Below are positions 25,055 through 40,400 of a stretch of 64,000 nt of DNA, piece by piece. Position numbers and translations under genes: made by a program. A model generated the notes under the pieces. It ran no database searches. It had not been told where the DNA came from and worked only from the letters and a program-made list of their open reading frames with translations. How positions within the stretch are numbered: the first letter of the stretch is position 1; each line of letters opens with the position of its first letter. Location: the NCBI GenBank assembly GCA_011317545.1, contig WUJK01000009.1, positions 2,170,001-2,234,000 of the forward strand. The letters run 5' to 3'. This stretch comes from Coniella vitis. Lineage: Eukaryota > Ascomycota > Sordariomycetes > Diaporthales > Schizoparmaceae.

Positions 25055-28000
25055 GTATCTATGAATTATATATTAGCAGGTGGGGAAGTATTACCTTTAA
25101 GTCTTCGTACGTTATCGAGTAATATTAAGTATTATAAGTAATTAAGAGGGATTACCCTATTATATAAAATAATACTTAGATTTATAACTAAAGACTATAA
25201 GGAAACTATCTAATATCGAGCTATAAACTCCTATCCTTATATCCTTCTGTTATTAACTGCTATTCCCTGAATAGTACCTTAGACCGACGAAGTCGCTTAT
25301 CGACTATTGCGGTCTAAGTCGATAGAGTTATAATGCGGTCCTTACGGTCTACCCTTATCCTATATAACCCTAACCCTGGTTATATTATCTAATATAACTT
25401 TATTATATAAGAGATCCTTATCGGTCCGTTAAGGTTCCGATTTACTAGTATATAGTTACGCTAGCCTATTCCTATAACCTATATAACCGTAGGTTATAAT
25501 ATTATCTCCCTTCTATTAATCTTTATCCCTAAATACCTATAGTATTCTATAAGTAGTCCTGCCTAATATTCTTACTCCGGATTATGCTTTCCTAATTCGT
25601 TATATCGTTAAGAATTAATAAAGTTCGTTATAAGAAGACCGAATAAACTTCTTCTCTTTAGTTATCCGTACTAGATCGTTATTCTAAGATACCCTCCTAT
25701 TCTTCTTACTAATCCCGTTAAGTTCCTTACTTAGCCTCCGAAGAGGACTCTTCTTACTATTCGGAATATATTCGCTATAAGCGGGGAAACTATAATATAT
25801 AGGGCTTAACTCCTACGTAGATATAGAAAATTACCCGTTAATATTCGCTAGCTAAGGCGGCCCTTAATACTACTAAGGAGGAGCTTAAATAGGCTGCTAC
25901 GAAAGTACGCCGGTTACATAAGGAGCGTTATATATAGGCTAATAAGATAGCGCGTACTATTTGTTACGGTTTAGATATAATCGAGGAGTTAGATCGTATT
26001 AAAGCGGAGGAGTTAGAGAAGGAGCGTTTAGCCGCCGAGGCTATAAGGCGTCCTACGGAGTTAGCCGTTCCCGAAGGCCCGTTACCCGAGGGTTTTATAA
26101 TTACTACGTTAGAGGATTTTAATTAGTCTAGGGTTTCTCCGTTATCTCTATCTAATTTTCTTACTAGTAATTTATAAAGTGCTAGGGCCTCTAGTTCGTA
26201 ATTTATAGATTAGTCGACTATAGAGTTTAATAGGCCGTTAGATCTAGTTAGCGCTTTTAATAAAGGAGGCCTATTTAATCGTTAGTAAGTTTCTTATTTT
26301 TGCCTATTATTAAGTTGCTTACTAATTTTCGTATTCTCTAATTAGATCTTAGTGGACGTTCTTTGGAGGTTCCTATATATTTTCTGAATTATTATAATCT
26401 TTCTACTTAATAAGGTATTGTTTTCCGCGTCTATATTTACGTAAGTCGAGAATTTATTTAACTTTATATTATACTTATTCTGGTTCGATAATATCTATAT
26501 CGTACGAGAGTTCTACGTCTACTAGTGCTAGCTCTAAGAGTAAAATATAGAAGACTAGGTATAAGCGTATATATAGGATTTCCAATTTATAGTTAACTAG
26601 TGAAATCTATCGTATAATTTTATAAGGTCCGAGTTTTTTATAATCGAGTTTATCGCTAGGTTTAGTAGTTTTAATATTTTTACGGTTAAGGTAGATTTTA
26701 TCTCCCTTCTATAGGATTAATCCCTTAATCCTTTTCTAATTAGCGTATTTCGTTATTTATTTTCTAACGTCCTAAAGTATACGTCGAGTATCTTCGTATA
26801 ATTACTTAATTCTTCTAGCGTATTAATCTACCGTTTCTATATTTCCACCTAATAGTATTTTATAGTATACCGTAGGGTTACGTCCGTAGAGTAGGAAGAA
26901 TAGTGATTTTCCTATATTTATTATATCTGCGCTATTATAGGCGAATTATACCGTAGGTAAGAATTCGACCTAATTATCTTATTTATAGTTAACGTAGTAT
27001 TATAGATACTATTCTATAATCTAGTTAATATATTCTATTTATCCGTCTATCTAAGGATAAAATGCTATAGATATACGTTATATCGTTCCGAGGTATTTAA
27101 TAAATAAGATCTAGAATTTTAATATAAATTTTCTATCTCTATCTAATATAATTTCCTAAGGTATTCCGTAGTTAGCGATAATAATACGGAGGAATATATA
27201 TACGAGTTCTTCTATAGTACTACTTTTTTTATATAGTAGGAAGTATACATACTTACTTAGTCTATAAACTATTATTAAGATACTATTATACTATACCTAA
27301 GTTAAGGGTTCTCGTAAGAGGGGTAGCTTAGTAATAAAGTCTAGACTAATAGATAACTAAATAATCGTAGGTATTAGTAGAGGTTATAATAGTTTATAAA
27401 GTTTATACCGTTCTATCTTATTCCGTTTATATATATTATAGTTATTAACGATATCCGTAACTCGTTTCTTAAGGTTCGGTAGGTTCTAATAACGTTAGAT
27501 CCTTTTATAGGTTGCTCTAATTCCTTAGTATCTATATACTAGTACGCTATAGATACTTCTAATATAGTTATCTTATTCTAATATTATTATACTATCGAGG
27601 TTAGGTATTTCTCCTTCGATATATAGGGTTACGTTAAGTTCTTTAGTAATAGATAGTATAGTAAGGTTACCTTCCGAATCTTCCCTAAAGATTACTATAA
27701 TATCCTAGTCTTTATTATTACTATCCTTATAATCTAACCGTTTACTAAGAGCGTTTACTCGTTCGTTTTCTTTACCTTTACGGTAGATAATCTTAAAGTC
27801 GAATTCTAATAGAAATTCGTACTATCTAACTTATCGTTTATTAAGCTGCTTTATTAAGGTAAACACCTAAAGATTCTTATAATCCGTATATATAAGAATT
27901 TATTATTTTACGCTAATAAGGTAGTATCGCTATTCCCTAAAGGCTTCTACTATTATTATAAGTTCTTAATCGGGCGTTCCGTAGTTAAGTTCTAATCTAT

Positions 28001-31000
28001 TTAATTTCTTACTAAAATTGCTAATTATCCGTAGTCGTCCTTTATTATCTTATTATCCGAGTTATCTACCGAATATATAATCTAATATATCTATCTCGAT
28101 CTCGAAAACTTTATCTTAGTCTACTTCGATTAGGATTAGTTCTAATATAATTACGTCCTTAATTATACTAAAGGCTTTCTATACCTATTCGTTCTAGTTA
28201 AAGGTAACGTCCTTTTTCGTAAGTTCCGTAAGTAATACTATAATATTACTATAGTTCTTAATAAATTATCGGTAGAAGTTAGTATAGCCTAAGAAGGCTC
28301 TAATATCTTTAACGTTCTAAGGTATAAGCTAGTCCCTAACTGCCTATACTTTATCTTTCTATATTTATATATACCCTAGTATAATAATATATCCGAGGTA
28401 GTTAACTTTTTAAGTATTCTAGTTATATTTAATAGGTTCTACTAAAATCTTATTATTTTAGAGGATTTATAGGATTATCGTAATATACTTCTAGTATTCT
28501 TCGAATATCTTTAAGTAAATAAGGATATCGTCTAGGTAGGCGATTATAAAATAGTCAAGGTATTTACGTAAGATAAAGTTTATTATTTCCTAGAATAATA
28601 CGGGGGCGTTAGTAAGTCCGAATAGTATAATAAGGTATTCGAAGTATCCGTAGCGTATTCTAAACGTTATTTTCTATTCTTCTCCGGGTTTAATACGAAT
28701 ATATATATATCCTTCCTTAAGGTCGAGGGCTATAAACTATTAGGCTCCTCTAAATCTATTTCTAAGTTCTTTAAAGAGAGGTAAGAGGTACCGATTCTTA
28801 ATTATAATATCGTTAAGTTGCCGATAATTAACGTATAGTTATAACTTGCCGTTTTTCTTTAGTATAAATAGGATTAGGTACCCTGCTAGTAAATATAAGG
28901 GTCTAATATAGCCTTTCTTAAGATTTTCGTCGATATATTCTCTAAGTGCTTTAAGTTTATCCTTATTTAATCCGTAGATAGGAAAGAACTTTAGTTATCC
29001 TCCTTCCTTAAGTAGGATCTTATAGTTATATAGGCTATACTCTAATAGGCTATTATCGAATTTTCCTTAAAATAGTTTTATAAACTTCCGATACTCTTCT
29101 AGTATACCGGAGAGGTTTCTAAACGTATCTTCGTCTTATATAGTTGCTATTATAAGGAGATATCGTTATATATACTTAGTTCCTTCTTAAACTTATTATA
29201 ATAATATATCCTATTATCTATAGAATCCTATTATATTATATCCTAATCTACCGTATCCCTTCTTCTATTAGGTATTAACTATCGCTAGATCCTTCTCTAT
29301 AAGCTATCGAGGTTTATCGTATCCTAGGGTAGCTATCGTCTTAGCTCTTCTCGATTTAGAGGTATATATAAATTCGTTTAAACCCCTATTATCTAGGTAT
29401 CGCTTAGTAACTAAATCCGATCCTACGCCTTTAATTATAACCGCTTCTTAGGTAACCGCTTTATCCTATAAAATATAGCTATTAGTCTAATCGATTTAAG
29501 GATTTTCCTTTCTTAACTATAATATACTTAAAATCAACTTATATTATACGGTATCCGTAATATCGAAGTTTATTAGTATTATACGTTTATAGATCGTAAC
29601 TAGTAATTAATTAGATTCTATATCGATAATACCTTAGCTATAAGCGACTTCTATACCTTTTATAGTACTAAGTTTATAGGGTTCTATCTTCTTCTTCTAA
29701 GGTATCCGTTCTTTATTAATAATGCTTAGGGATATAAAGTTTCCTTATACTCCGCTATCTAGGAGTACTATATAGTATTTATCGTTAATTTATACTACGA
29801 TTTTTAAATATTCGTATGTCGAGCTATCTATCGCGTAAAGGGACTTTGCTATAAGTCCTAATCGCTTATTATCCCTTATAGGCGATCCTTACCTTTTAGG
29901 TTCTATTATTCTTACTATACTCTAAGGGCTACTATTTATACTAGGTTCTTAGCTTATTATATTCCGTATCGTATACGTATTACGGCCTATTACTATAAGC
30001 GTACTTAATTTTCTTCTTTCGTATAGGGAGTCTATACTCCGGGCTAATTATCTTTAAGGTTATAATAGGTATACGCTTTATCCGCTAGGTATTCTATATA
30101 ATCGGCGCGCTTATAAAAGCTATAGTACGTAGGTTCTATATATACGGGCTTTACGAGCTTTTCCCTTTATTTCTATTCGTATATTCTATACTAATCGAGC
30201 GCTTTTTCTTATACGTAAGGTATATACTAGGGTATCGTATATTAGTACTATTTTACTTATTACGTAGTATATTTATAGGGGGTATTATATATAAGGCTAA
30301 TATTAGCGTAGTTTCCCCTTATTTTAAGTACTTTATAATAATCGCTATTATCGTTATTATAGGCGATAATACTATACCCTATTTCGCGCGTAGGGAACTA
30401 TTCGTTAATTACCTTATATTTAAAGTATTATCTATAATTATATATAATATAGGTAAACTATATAATCTAGTAGTATTTTTCGTAGAGGTAATTAATTTAC
30501 GTATCTTCCTATATAAGGGGGGTTTCGTTTTAATAAGATATTATTCGGAATAGTTCTCTAAGTATAATACCGTAGATAAGGTAGTATATATCTCCTTTAT
30601 CGATATCTTTATCTATAGAGCTTTCTAATCCTAAGCTTATTTCTTCGCTAATAGTTTGGGCGCTAGTATCCTAATTAATATAGAGCGTTTCCTATTATTC
30701 TATAATTTCTATAATATTACTTTATACGGTTTTCGTTTCGTTAGGTAGCTTATACCCTTCTATATCGCGCTAGTAGGGGTATTCCCTAATAAGCTAAGCT
30801 TATTACTCTATTACTAGTCTTTCGAATAAACCGTTATCCGTAGGAAGGGGTATTCTCTAGGTAATTATAATTTATCGTTCCTTATAAGGTTTCTAAAGGA
30901 ACTATCCTAAGCCTTACTTTACCGAGAGATACGTTATATAATTATCCTTATAATAGAAGGTCTAGTTAAGGAGTCTATAATCGGAGTTATCCGACGCTTA

Positions 31001-31834
31001 CTCTAAAAGCTAGTTTTAGCTAGGAGTAGAGTCCGTAGTCTCGCGTATTATAATATTAGCTTATCGTCCTTCGGGGACTTTCTTAAATTCTCTAGGTTTC
31101 TTAGGTTATCGGTATTCTCGTACGAAGTAGCCTATCTTACTATAGTTAAAGCATTCCTTACTTATAGGTTTACGCTAAGCTACATCGAGCTCTATAGGGC
31201 CTAAGTATATTATACCGCTAGTTACCGTACCTTATTACTAGAAGCTACGGTTAGTTATTTATTAAATCCGCCGTCCTATATTAGCATAATTCCTCTATAT
31301 AATATAGTTTCCTCCTTTCTTACTTTTCTTTATATATCTTTCGTAAAGACGGTTATCGATACGGATAGCGTTATTACTAAATATTATAAAGTCTTCGGGC
31401 TAGTCCTACTTAGAGATTTCGTCCTTAACTTTATCCTTAAGTCCTTTATAATAATATTCTATAAGGTTCTTATCTTCCTAAGGGAGGTGTACTAAGAGTT
31501 ACTTAAAGCGAACCGTATAGGCTAAAGCAGACTTATTCTACTTAAGTTCTATAAGTTATTATACTATAGTTCGTTCTTCGTTAGGATCGCCGAATATTTC
31601 CTTAAGGATATATTCGAATCCTACGAATAAGTCGAATATATTTTTAATAATCGGCTTACGTTAATCGAGGTTACCTAGGTATTTAATATAGTTAAAAAGT
31701 AAGGGTTCGTACTAGATAAGCGTATCCTTTTCGAGTCGTATACCGGCTAGGATAACTTTATCGGGTTTAGTAATAAATTAAGCTATATTATATAGGAAGT
31801 ATACCTTATAATAGGTAAAGAACCCTTAAAGCGT

Positions 31835-32319
31835 TGTTATGACCCACGGTCATGCAGGTCACAGGAACAGGCCAGCGCAACTATATGCCAGCAAATCGGA
31901 ACCTTAACGGACCGATGGGGATCTCTTATATAACCAAGTCACACGGGATAATATAGTTAGGGATAGGGTTATACGAACCAATTAGGAATAGATTATTAAG
32001 ATTATTAGATAATCCAGCAGAGCCGGATTATTAAGATCGCAAGATAATCCAGATAATCTAGGGTTAAATAGGGTATTTAACGTAGAATAACGGAAGGATA
32101 TAAGGACGATGGATTTCCTAGCTATTAGATAGTTTTCCTTATAGTCTTTAGTTATAAATCTAAGTATTATTTTATATAATAGGGTAATCCCTCTTAATTA
32201 CTTGTAATACTTGATATTGCTCGATAACGTACGAAGACTTAAAGGTAATACTTCCCCACCTGCTAATATATAACTTATAGGTACTTCCAGAATCCGGGAT
32301 TTAAGCAAGGATTATTATA
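31835..32319 (+). repeat. 5' LTR of chromovirus C
   Basis: 485 bp, beginning TGTTATGACCCACGG (the least altered LTR start in the window) and ending ATTATTATA. The first ~150 bases keep CpA/TpG, while the rest is RIPed. Confidence 0.92.
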
Positions 32320-35300
32320 TTTTTACAACTCTTATTTAGGACGGTCTATATATACCTCTTAGGTAATATTAAGTATAGTAATAGCTCCTTAAACTCCTAC
32401 CCCGTCTACCTTAGGCGAGGGACGTCGCTAGGTTATAACTTAGGAAGATATAATACGCTAATTAATCGAACTTACCTAATAACTCGCTATACTCCGGCAG
32501 AACTAGGAGTAGCAGAATCGTATTATCTATAGGCAGGCCTAATAGCTCGAATAATACTAAGCTATAACTACTATAACCCCAGCACGTATTATTTAGAATA
32601 CCGGTAACGGCTATAAGATAGATAAACCTACTATATACGACGGCAATTAGAAGATACTTTAAGGGTTCCTTACCTATTATAAGGCGTACTTCCTATATAA
32701 TATAGCATAATTTACTACCGAACCCGATAAAGTTATCCTAGCCGGTATACGACTCGAAAAGGATATACTTATCTAGTATAAACCCTTACTTTATAACTAT
32801 ATTAAATACCTAGGTAACCTCGATTAACGTAAGACGACTACTAAGAATATATTCGATTTATTCGTAGGATTCGAACGTATCCTTAAGGAAATATTTAGCG
32901 ATCCTAACGAAGAACGGACTATAGCATAGCAACTTATAGAACTTAAATAGAATAAGTCTGCTTTAGCCTATACGGTTCACTTTAAGTAACTCTTAGTATA
33001 CCTCCTATAGGAAGATAAGAACCTTATAGAATACTACTATAGAGGACTTAAGGATAAAGTTAAGGATAAAATCTCTAAGCAGGATTAGCCTAAAGACTTT
33101 ACGATATTTAGTAATAACGCTATCCGTATCGATAACCGTCTTTACGAAAGATATATAGAGAAAAGCAAGAAAGGAGGAAGCTATACTATATAGAGGAATT
33201 ACGCTAATATAGGATAGCGGATTTAATAGATAACTAACCGCAGCTTCCAGCAACAAGGTATAGCAGTTAGTAGCACTATATACGTAGGACCTATAGAGCT
33301 CGACGTAGCTTAGCGTAAACCTATAAGCAAAGAATGCTTTAACTGTGGCAAGATAGGCTACTTCGTACGAGAGTGCCGATAACCTAAGAAACCCAGAGAA
33401 TTTAAGAAAGTCCCCGAAGGACGATAAGCCAATATTATAATACGCGAGACTACGGACTCTACTCCTAGCTAAAACTAGCTACTAGAGTAAGTATCGGACG
33501 ACTCCGATTACGGACTCCTTAACTAGACCTTCTATTATAAGGATAATTATATAACGTATCTCTCGGTAAAGTAAGGCTTAGGATAGTTCCCTTAAAAACC
33601 TCGTAAGGAACGATAAATTATAGTTACCTAGAGAATACCCCTCTCTACGGATAACGGTCTATTCGAAAGACTAGTAATAGAGCAGTAAGCCTAGCTTATT
33701 AGGGAATACCTCCATTAGCGCGATATAGAAGGGTACGAACTACCTAACGAAACGGATATCTTACAGAATAATATTACGGAAATTATAGAGCAATAGGAAA
33801 CGCTCTATATTAGTTAGGATACTAGCGCCTAAACTATTAGCGAAGAAACGAGCTTAGAATTAGAAAGCTCTACGGACGAAGATATTAATAAAGGAGACGT
33901 ATACTACCTTATCTATAGTATTATACTTAGAGAACTATTCCGAATAATATTTTATTAAGACGAAACCCCCCTTATATAGGAAGACGCGCGAATTAATCAC
34001 CTCTACGAAAAATACCACTAGATCGTATAGTTTGCCTGCATTATATATAATTGCAGATAATACTTTAAATATAAGGTAACTAACGAGTAGTTCCCTATAC
34101 GCGAAATAGGGTATAGCACTATCGCCTATAACGACGATAATAGCGACTATTATAAAGTACTTAGAATAAGGGGAAACTACGCTAGTATTAGCCTTATATA
34201 TAATACCCCCTACGAATATACTACGCGATAAGTAAAATAGTACTAATACGCGATACCCTAGTACGCACCTTACGTATAAGAAAAAGCGCTCGATTAGTAT
34301 AGAATATGCGAATAGAAATAAAGGAAAAAGCTTATAAAGCCTACGTACGCAGAACCTACGTATTATAGCTTCTATAAGCGCGCCGACTACGTAGAATACC
34401 TAGCGGATAAAGCGCGTACCTACTATAACCTTAAGGATAGTTAGCCCGGAGTATAGACTCCGTATACCGAAGAAGAAAATTAAGCATGCCTATAGCGATA
34501 GGCCGTAGTATATATATAATACGGAATATAATAAGCTAAGAACCTAGTACGGATAATAGCTCTTAAAGTATAGCAAAAATAGTAGAACCTAAAAGGTAAG
34601 GATCGCCTATAAGGGATAATAAGCGATTAGGACTTACGGTAAAGTCCCTCTACGCGATAGATAGCTTAACGTACGAATATTTGAAAATCGTAGTACGAAT
34701 TAATAATAAATACTATATAGTACTCCTAGATAGCGGAGCATAAGGAAACTTTATATCCCTAAGCGTTATTAATAGAGAACGGATACCTTGGAAGAAGAAG
34801 ATAGAACCTTATAAACTTAGCACTATAGAAGGTATAGAAGTCGCTTACGGCCGAGGTATTATCGATATAGAATCTAATTAATTACCAGTTACGATCTACG
34901 GACGTATAATACTAATAAACTTCGATATTACGGATACCGTATAATACGAGCTGATCTTAGGTATACTATAGTTAAGAAAGGAAAATCCTCGAATCGATTA
35001 GACTAATAGCTATATTTTATAGGACAAAGCGGTTACCCAAGAAGCGGTTATAATTAAAGGCGTAGGATCGGATTTAGTTACTAAGCGATACCTAGGTAAT
35101 AGGGGCTTAAACGAATTTATATATACCTCCAAATCGAGAAGAGCTAAGACGATAGCTACCCTAGGATACGATAAACCTCGATAGCTTATAAAGAAGGATC
35201 TAGCGATAATTAGTACCTAATAGAATAAGGGATATAGCAGATCAGGATACGATATAATAGGATTCTATAGACAGCAGGATATATTATCGCGATAAGTTTA

Positions 35301-38300
35301 AGAAGGAACTAAGTATATATAACGATATCTCCTTATAATAGTAACTATATAAGACGAAGATACGTTTAGAGACCTCTCCGGTATACTAGAAGAGTATCGG
35401 AAGTTTATAAAGCTATTTTAAGGAAAATTCGATAACAGCCTATTAGAGCATAGCCTATACGACTACGAGATCCTACTTAAAGAAGGAGAATAACTAAAGT
35501 TCTTTCCTATCTATAGATTAGATAAGGATAAACTTAAAGCACTTAGAGAATATATCGACGAAAATCTTAAGAAAGGTTATATTAGACCTTTATATTTACT
35601 AGCAGGATACCCAATCCTATTTATACTAAAGAAAAACGGTAAGCTACGACTATACGTTAACTATCGGCAACTTAACAATATTATAATTAAGAATCGATAC
35701 CCCTTACCTCTCTTCAAAGAACTTAGAGATAAACTTAGAGGAGCCTAATAGTTTACGGCCCTCGACCTTAAAGAAGGATATACGTATATTCGTATTAAAC
35801 CCGGAGAAGAATAGAAAATAGCGTTTAGAATACGCTACGGATATTTCGAATACCTTATTATACTATTCGGACTTACTAACGCCCCCGTATTATTCTAGGA
35901 AATAATGAACTTTATCTTATACGAATACCTCGACTATTTTGTAATCGCTTACCTAGACGATATCCTTATTTACTTAAAGATATTCGAAGATTACTAGGAG
36001 TACGTTACGATAATCCTATAAATCCTCTAAGATAATAAGATTTTAGTAGAACCCACCAAATGCAACTAGAACACTTAAGAAGTTAACTACCTCGGATATA
36101 CTATTATACCAGGATATATACGAATATAGAAAGATAAAGTATAGGCAGTTAGGGACTAGCCTATACCCCAGAACGTTAAGGATATTAGAGCCTTCTTAGG
36201 CTACGCTAACTTCTACCGATAATTTATCAAGAACTATAGTAGCATTATAGCACTACTTATAGAACTTACGAAAAAGAATATTACCTTTAACTAGAATAAA
36301 CAGGTATAGAAAGCCTTTAGTATAATTAAGGACGTAGTTATATTAGAACTAATCCTAGTCGAAGCAGACTAAGATAAAGTTTTCGAGATCGAGATAAACG
36401 TATTAGATTATATACTCGGTAGATAACTCGGATAACGAGACGATAAGGGACGATTACGGATAGTTAGCAATTTTAGTAAGAAATTAAACGGACTAGAACT
36501 TAACTACGGAACGCCCGATTAAGAACTTATAGCAATAGTAGAAGCTTTTAAGGAATAGCGATACTACCTTATCGGCGCAAAACAACAAATTCTTATATAT
36601 ACGGATTATAAGAATCTCCAGGTATTTACCTCGATAAAACAGCTTAATAAATAGTAAGTTAGATAGTACGAATTTCTATTAGAATTCGACTTTAAGATTA
36701 TCTACCGTAAAGGCAAAGAAAACGAATAAGCAGACGCTCTTAATAGACGGTTAAACTATAAGGATAGTAATAGCAAAGACTAAGATATTATAGCAATCTT
36801 TAAAGAAGATTCGGAAGGTAACCTTATTATACTATCTATTACTAAGGAACTTAACGTAATACTATATATCGAAGGAGAAATACCTAACCTCGATAGTATA
36901 ATAATATTAAAACAAAACGACTATATTAGAAGCATCTATAGCGTACTAGCATATAGATACTAAGGAATTAGAGCAACCTATAAAAGGATCTAACGCTATT
37001 AGAACCTACTAAACCTTAAGAAATAAGTTACGGATATCGTTAACAACTACGATATATACAAACGGAACAAGATAGAACGATATAAACCTTACGGACTACT
37101 ATAACCTCTACTAGTACCTACGACTGTTTAGTTATCTATTAGTCTAGACTTTATTACTAAGCTACCCCTTTTACGAGAACCCTTAACTTAGGTATAATAC
37201 GATAGTATCTTAGTAGTAGTTTACAGACTAAGTAAGTATATATACTTCCTACTATATAAAGAAAGTAGTACCGTAGAAGAACTCGTATATATATTCCTCC
37301 GCATTATTATCGCTAACTACGGAATACCTTAGGAAATTATATTAGATAGAGATAGAAAATTTACATCGAAATTCTGGATCTTACTTACTAAATACCTCGG
37401 AACGATATAACGTATATCTACGGCATTTTATCCTTAGATAGACGGATAAATAGAACGTACTAACCAGATTATAGAATAGTATCTACGATACTACGTTAAC
37501 TATAAATAAGATAATTAGGTTAAACTTTTGCTAACCGCGTAGTTCGCCTATAATAGTATAGATATAACGAGTATAGGAAAATCACTATTCTTCCTACTCT
37601 ACGGATATAACCCTACGGTATACTACGAAATACTACTAGGTGGAAATGTAGAAACGGCAGACTAATACGCTAGAAGAATTAAGCAATTATACGAAGATAC
37701 TCGATATATGCTTTAGGATATTAAAGAATAAATAACGAAATACGCTAATTAGAAAAGGATTAAGGGACTAATCCTATAGAAGGGAGATAAAGTCTACCTT
37801 AACCGTAAAAACATTAAAACTACCAGACCTAGCGATAAACTCGACTATAAAAAACTTAGACCTTATAAAATCGTACGATAAATTTCACTAGTTAACTATA
37901 AATTGGAAATCCTATACGTATAACTATACCCAGTCTTTCACATTTTACTCCTCGAACTAGTACTAGTAGATATAGAACTCTCGTACGATATAGATATTAT
38001 CGAACCAGAATAAGTATAATACGAAGTTGAATAAATTCTCGACTTACGTAAATGCGGATGCGGAAAATAATACCTTATTAAGTGGAAAGATTATAATAAT
38101 TCAGAAAATATATAGGAACCTCTAAAGAACGTTTACTAAGATCTAATTAGAGAATACGAAAATTAGTAAGTAACTTAATAACGGGCAAAAACAAGAGACT
38201 TACTAACGATTAGATAAACCCCCTTTATTAGAAGCGCTAATTAGATCTAACGACCTACTAAAATCTACGGTAGACTAATCTACGGTATTAAACTCCTATA

Positions 38301-38906
38301 TTAGCGAATCAGGAAACGCTTTAGGTAAAGGACCCGCTAGTACCGAAACTGCCGCCTCCTTTTTAGCCTCCTTACGCTCTATACGATCCAACTCCTCTAT
38401 AGAATCCAGGCCCCGGCGAATAGCCCGTGCTATCTTCTCTCTCTATATCTTTTTCTGCTTACGAAGGCGATCTATACGTACGTCTAAAGCATAACGAGCC
38501 TCGTCTAGTTCCTCTATCTTATCCTTAATCTTCTAATAGTGCCGAGAGATAGTACGAATATTAGATGGAGAAGGACCTAGTATATTGCAGCGAGACTTAT
38601 TTAAACGAATATATTTAGTATAGCGGTCGGAATATATCGCAGAAATCTGATAAGAAGAAAGCCCCTATTCCTTATAGTTGGAGTAGGTCGGTATCTCTAT
38701 ATAATACTCTAGAATAGATTAAAGAAGAAGGTTACGCTTAACGGTTTTAGGAGTAACCGACGAAGAAATCTTTCGAGAACGACTTTTGTTGATTCTCGAC
38801 GATATAACGAATTAGGAAGGCATAATCCGAAGTAAGAATATTAGGCAGGACTACTTACGGAAATACTATAGGTCTTTAGGGATAAAGACCGATAGAAGGG
38901 AGATAA

Positions 38907-39391
38907 TATTATAACCTACGGTTATACAGGTTATAGGAACAGGCTAGCGTAACTATATACTAGCAAATCGGAACCTTAACGGACCGATAGGGATCTCTTA
39001 TATAACTAAGTTATACGGGATAATATAGTTAGGGATAGGGTTATACGAACTAATTAGGAATAGATTATTAAGATTATTAGATAATCTAGTAGAGCCGGAT
39101 TATTAAGATCGTAAGATAATCCAGATAATCCAGGGTTAAATAGGGTATTTAACATAGAACAACGGAAGGATATAAGGACGATAGATTTCCTAGCTATTAG
39201 ATAGTTTTCCTTATAGTCTTCAGTTGTGAATCTAAGTATTATTTTATATAATAGGGTAATCCCTCTTGATCACTTATAACACTTAATATTGCTCGACAAC
39301 GTACGAAGACTTAAAGGTAATACTTCCCCACCTGCTAATATACAACTTATAGGTACTTCCAGAATCCGGGATTCAAGCAAGGATCATTACA
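38907..39391 (+). repeat. 3' LTR of chromovirus C
   Basis: 485 bp, beginning TATTATAACC after the purine tract AGAAGGGAGATAA and ending ATCATTACA (the unmutated 3' end). The RIP pattern is the reverse of its partner: the left part is mutated and the right part better kept. Confidence 0.92.
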
Positions 39392-39730
39392 AGCGTCTTT
39401 TAGTTATTATTATATATAGTAGGTTTATCTATCTTATAGCCGTTACCGGTATTTTAAATAATAAGCGCTAGGGGCGTAGCGGCCGTAGCTTAGTATTATT
39501 TAAGCTATTAGGCCTACCTACGGATAATACGATTCTACTACTCCTAATTCTGCTAGAGTATAGCGAGTTATTAGATAAGTTCGATTAATTAGTATATTAT
39601 ATCTTCCTAAGTTATAACCTAGCGATATCCTTCTCCTAAGGTAAATAGGGTAGGAGTTTAAGGAGCTATTACTATACTTAATATTACCTAAGAGGTATAT
39701 ATAAACCGTCCTAAATAAGAGTTATAAAAA

Positions 39731-40212
39731 TATAATAATCCTTACCTAAATCCCGGATTCTGGAAGTACCTATAAATTATATATTAGCAGGTGGGGAAGT
39801 ATTACCTTTAAGTCTTCGTACGTTATCGAGCAATATCAAGTATTATAAGTAATTAAGAGGGATTACCCTATTATATAAAATAATACTTAGATTTATAACT
39901 AAAGACTATAAGGAAACTATCTAATATTAAGCCGTAAACTCCTATCCTTATATCCTTCTATTATTAACTGCTATTCCCTAAATAGTGCCTTAGACCGACG
40001 AAGTCGCTCGTCGACTATTGCGGTCTAAGTCGATAGAGTCGCAGTACGGTCCTTGCGGTCTACCCTTGTCCTATATAACCCTAACCCTGGTTATATCATC
40101 TAGTGTGACTTTGTTATATAAGAGATCCTCATCGGTCCGTTAAGGTTCCGATTTGCTGGTATATAGTTACGCTGGCCTGTTCCTATGACCTGTATAACCG
40201 TGGATTATAACA
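39731..40212 (-). repeat. 5' LTR of chromovirus D
   Basis: 482 bp, beginning TATAATAATCC and ending GGATTATAACA on the plus strand, followed by the TSD GTTTT. The part from about 40030 on is less RIPed. Confidence 0.88.
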
Positions 40213-40217
40213 GTTTT

Positions 40218-40400
40218 CCTTATAGTCTTTAGTTATAAATCTAAGTATTATTTTATATAATAGGGTAATCCCTCTTAATTACTTATAATACTTAATATTG
40301 CTCGATAACGTACGAAGACTTAAAGGTAATACTTCCCTACCTACTAATATATAACTTATAGGTACTTCCAGAATCCGGGATTCAGGTAAGGATTATTATA
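40218..40400 (+). repeat. Right part of the 3' LTR split by element D
   Basis: Continues the LTR that stops at 24492 and ends GGATTATTATA at 40400. It is followed immediately by the interior of another LTR in opposite orientation (40401-40724), so this older element had itself inserted into an LTR. Confidence 0.85.

Larger units (their letters stand above)
31835..39391 (+). mobile_element. Chromovirus C, complete 7,557-bp Ty3/gypsy copy
   Basis: Identical 485-bp LTR lengths (31835-32319, 38907-39391) and the TSD AGCGT (31830-31834, 39392-39396) define this element, inserted in D. Domains in order: gag with a CCHC-like knuckle (CFNCGKIGYFVREC, His changed to Tyr, about 33335-33380); aspartic protease LLDSGA (Asp codon 34729-34731); RT YLDD at 35950-35961; RNase H about 36490-36760; integrase with LDFI (Asp 37147-37149), DRDRKF and DGQIER (Glu near 37453); and a chromodomain (YLIKWKDY, about 38065-38110). 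This is gypsy order with a C-terminal chromodomain, so a chromovirus. It is the least mutated copy here, but RIP stops interrupt all domains. Confidence 0.93.
24493..40212 (-). mobile_element. Chromovirus D, full-length minus-strand copy, interrupted by TRIM-1 and element C
   Basis: The TSD GTTTT lies at 24488-24492 and 40213-40217. The 3' LTR is 24493-24532 plus 25060-25501, split by TRIM-1. The interior is 25502-31834 plus 39397-39730, split by element C. The 5' LTR is 39731-40212. Each LTR sums to 482 bp. The reverse strand carries gag at the right, protease, RT (YLDD box near 28530-28545), RNase H, integrase, chromodomain near 26400-26480, and a purine tract next to the 3' LTR. The copy is strongly RIPed, with no open frame of useful length. 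It lacks the tRNA-like insert of element B. Confidence 0.88.

Noticed and set aside
39289..39471. 60-codon plus frame
   Set aside because: Spans the end of the 3' LTR of element C into element D; a chance frame.
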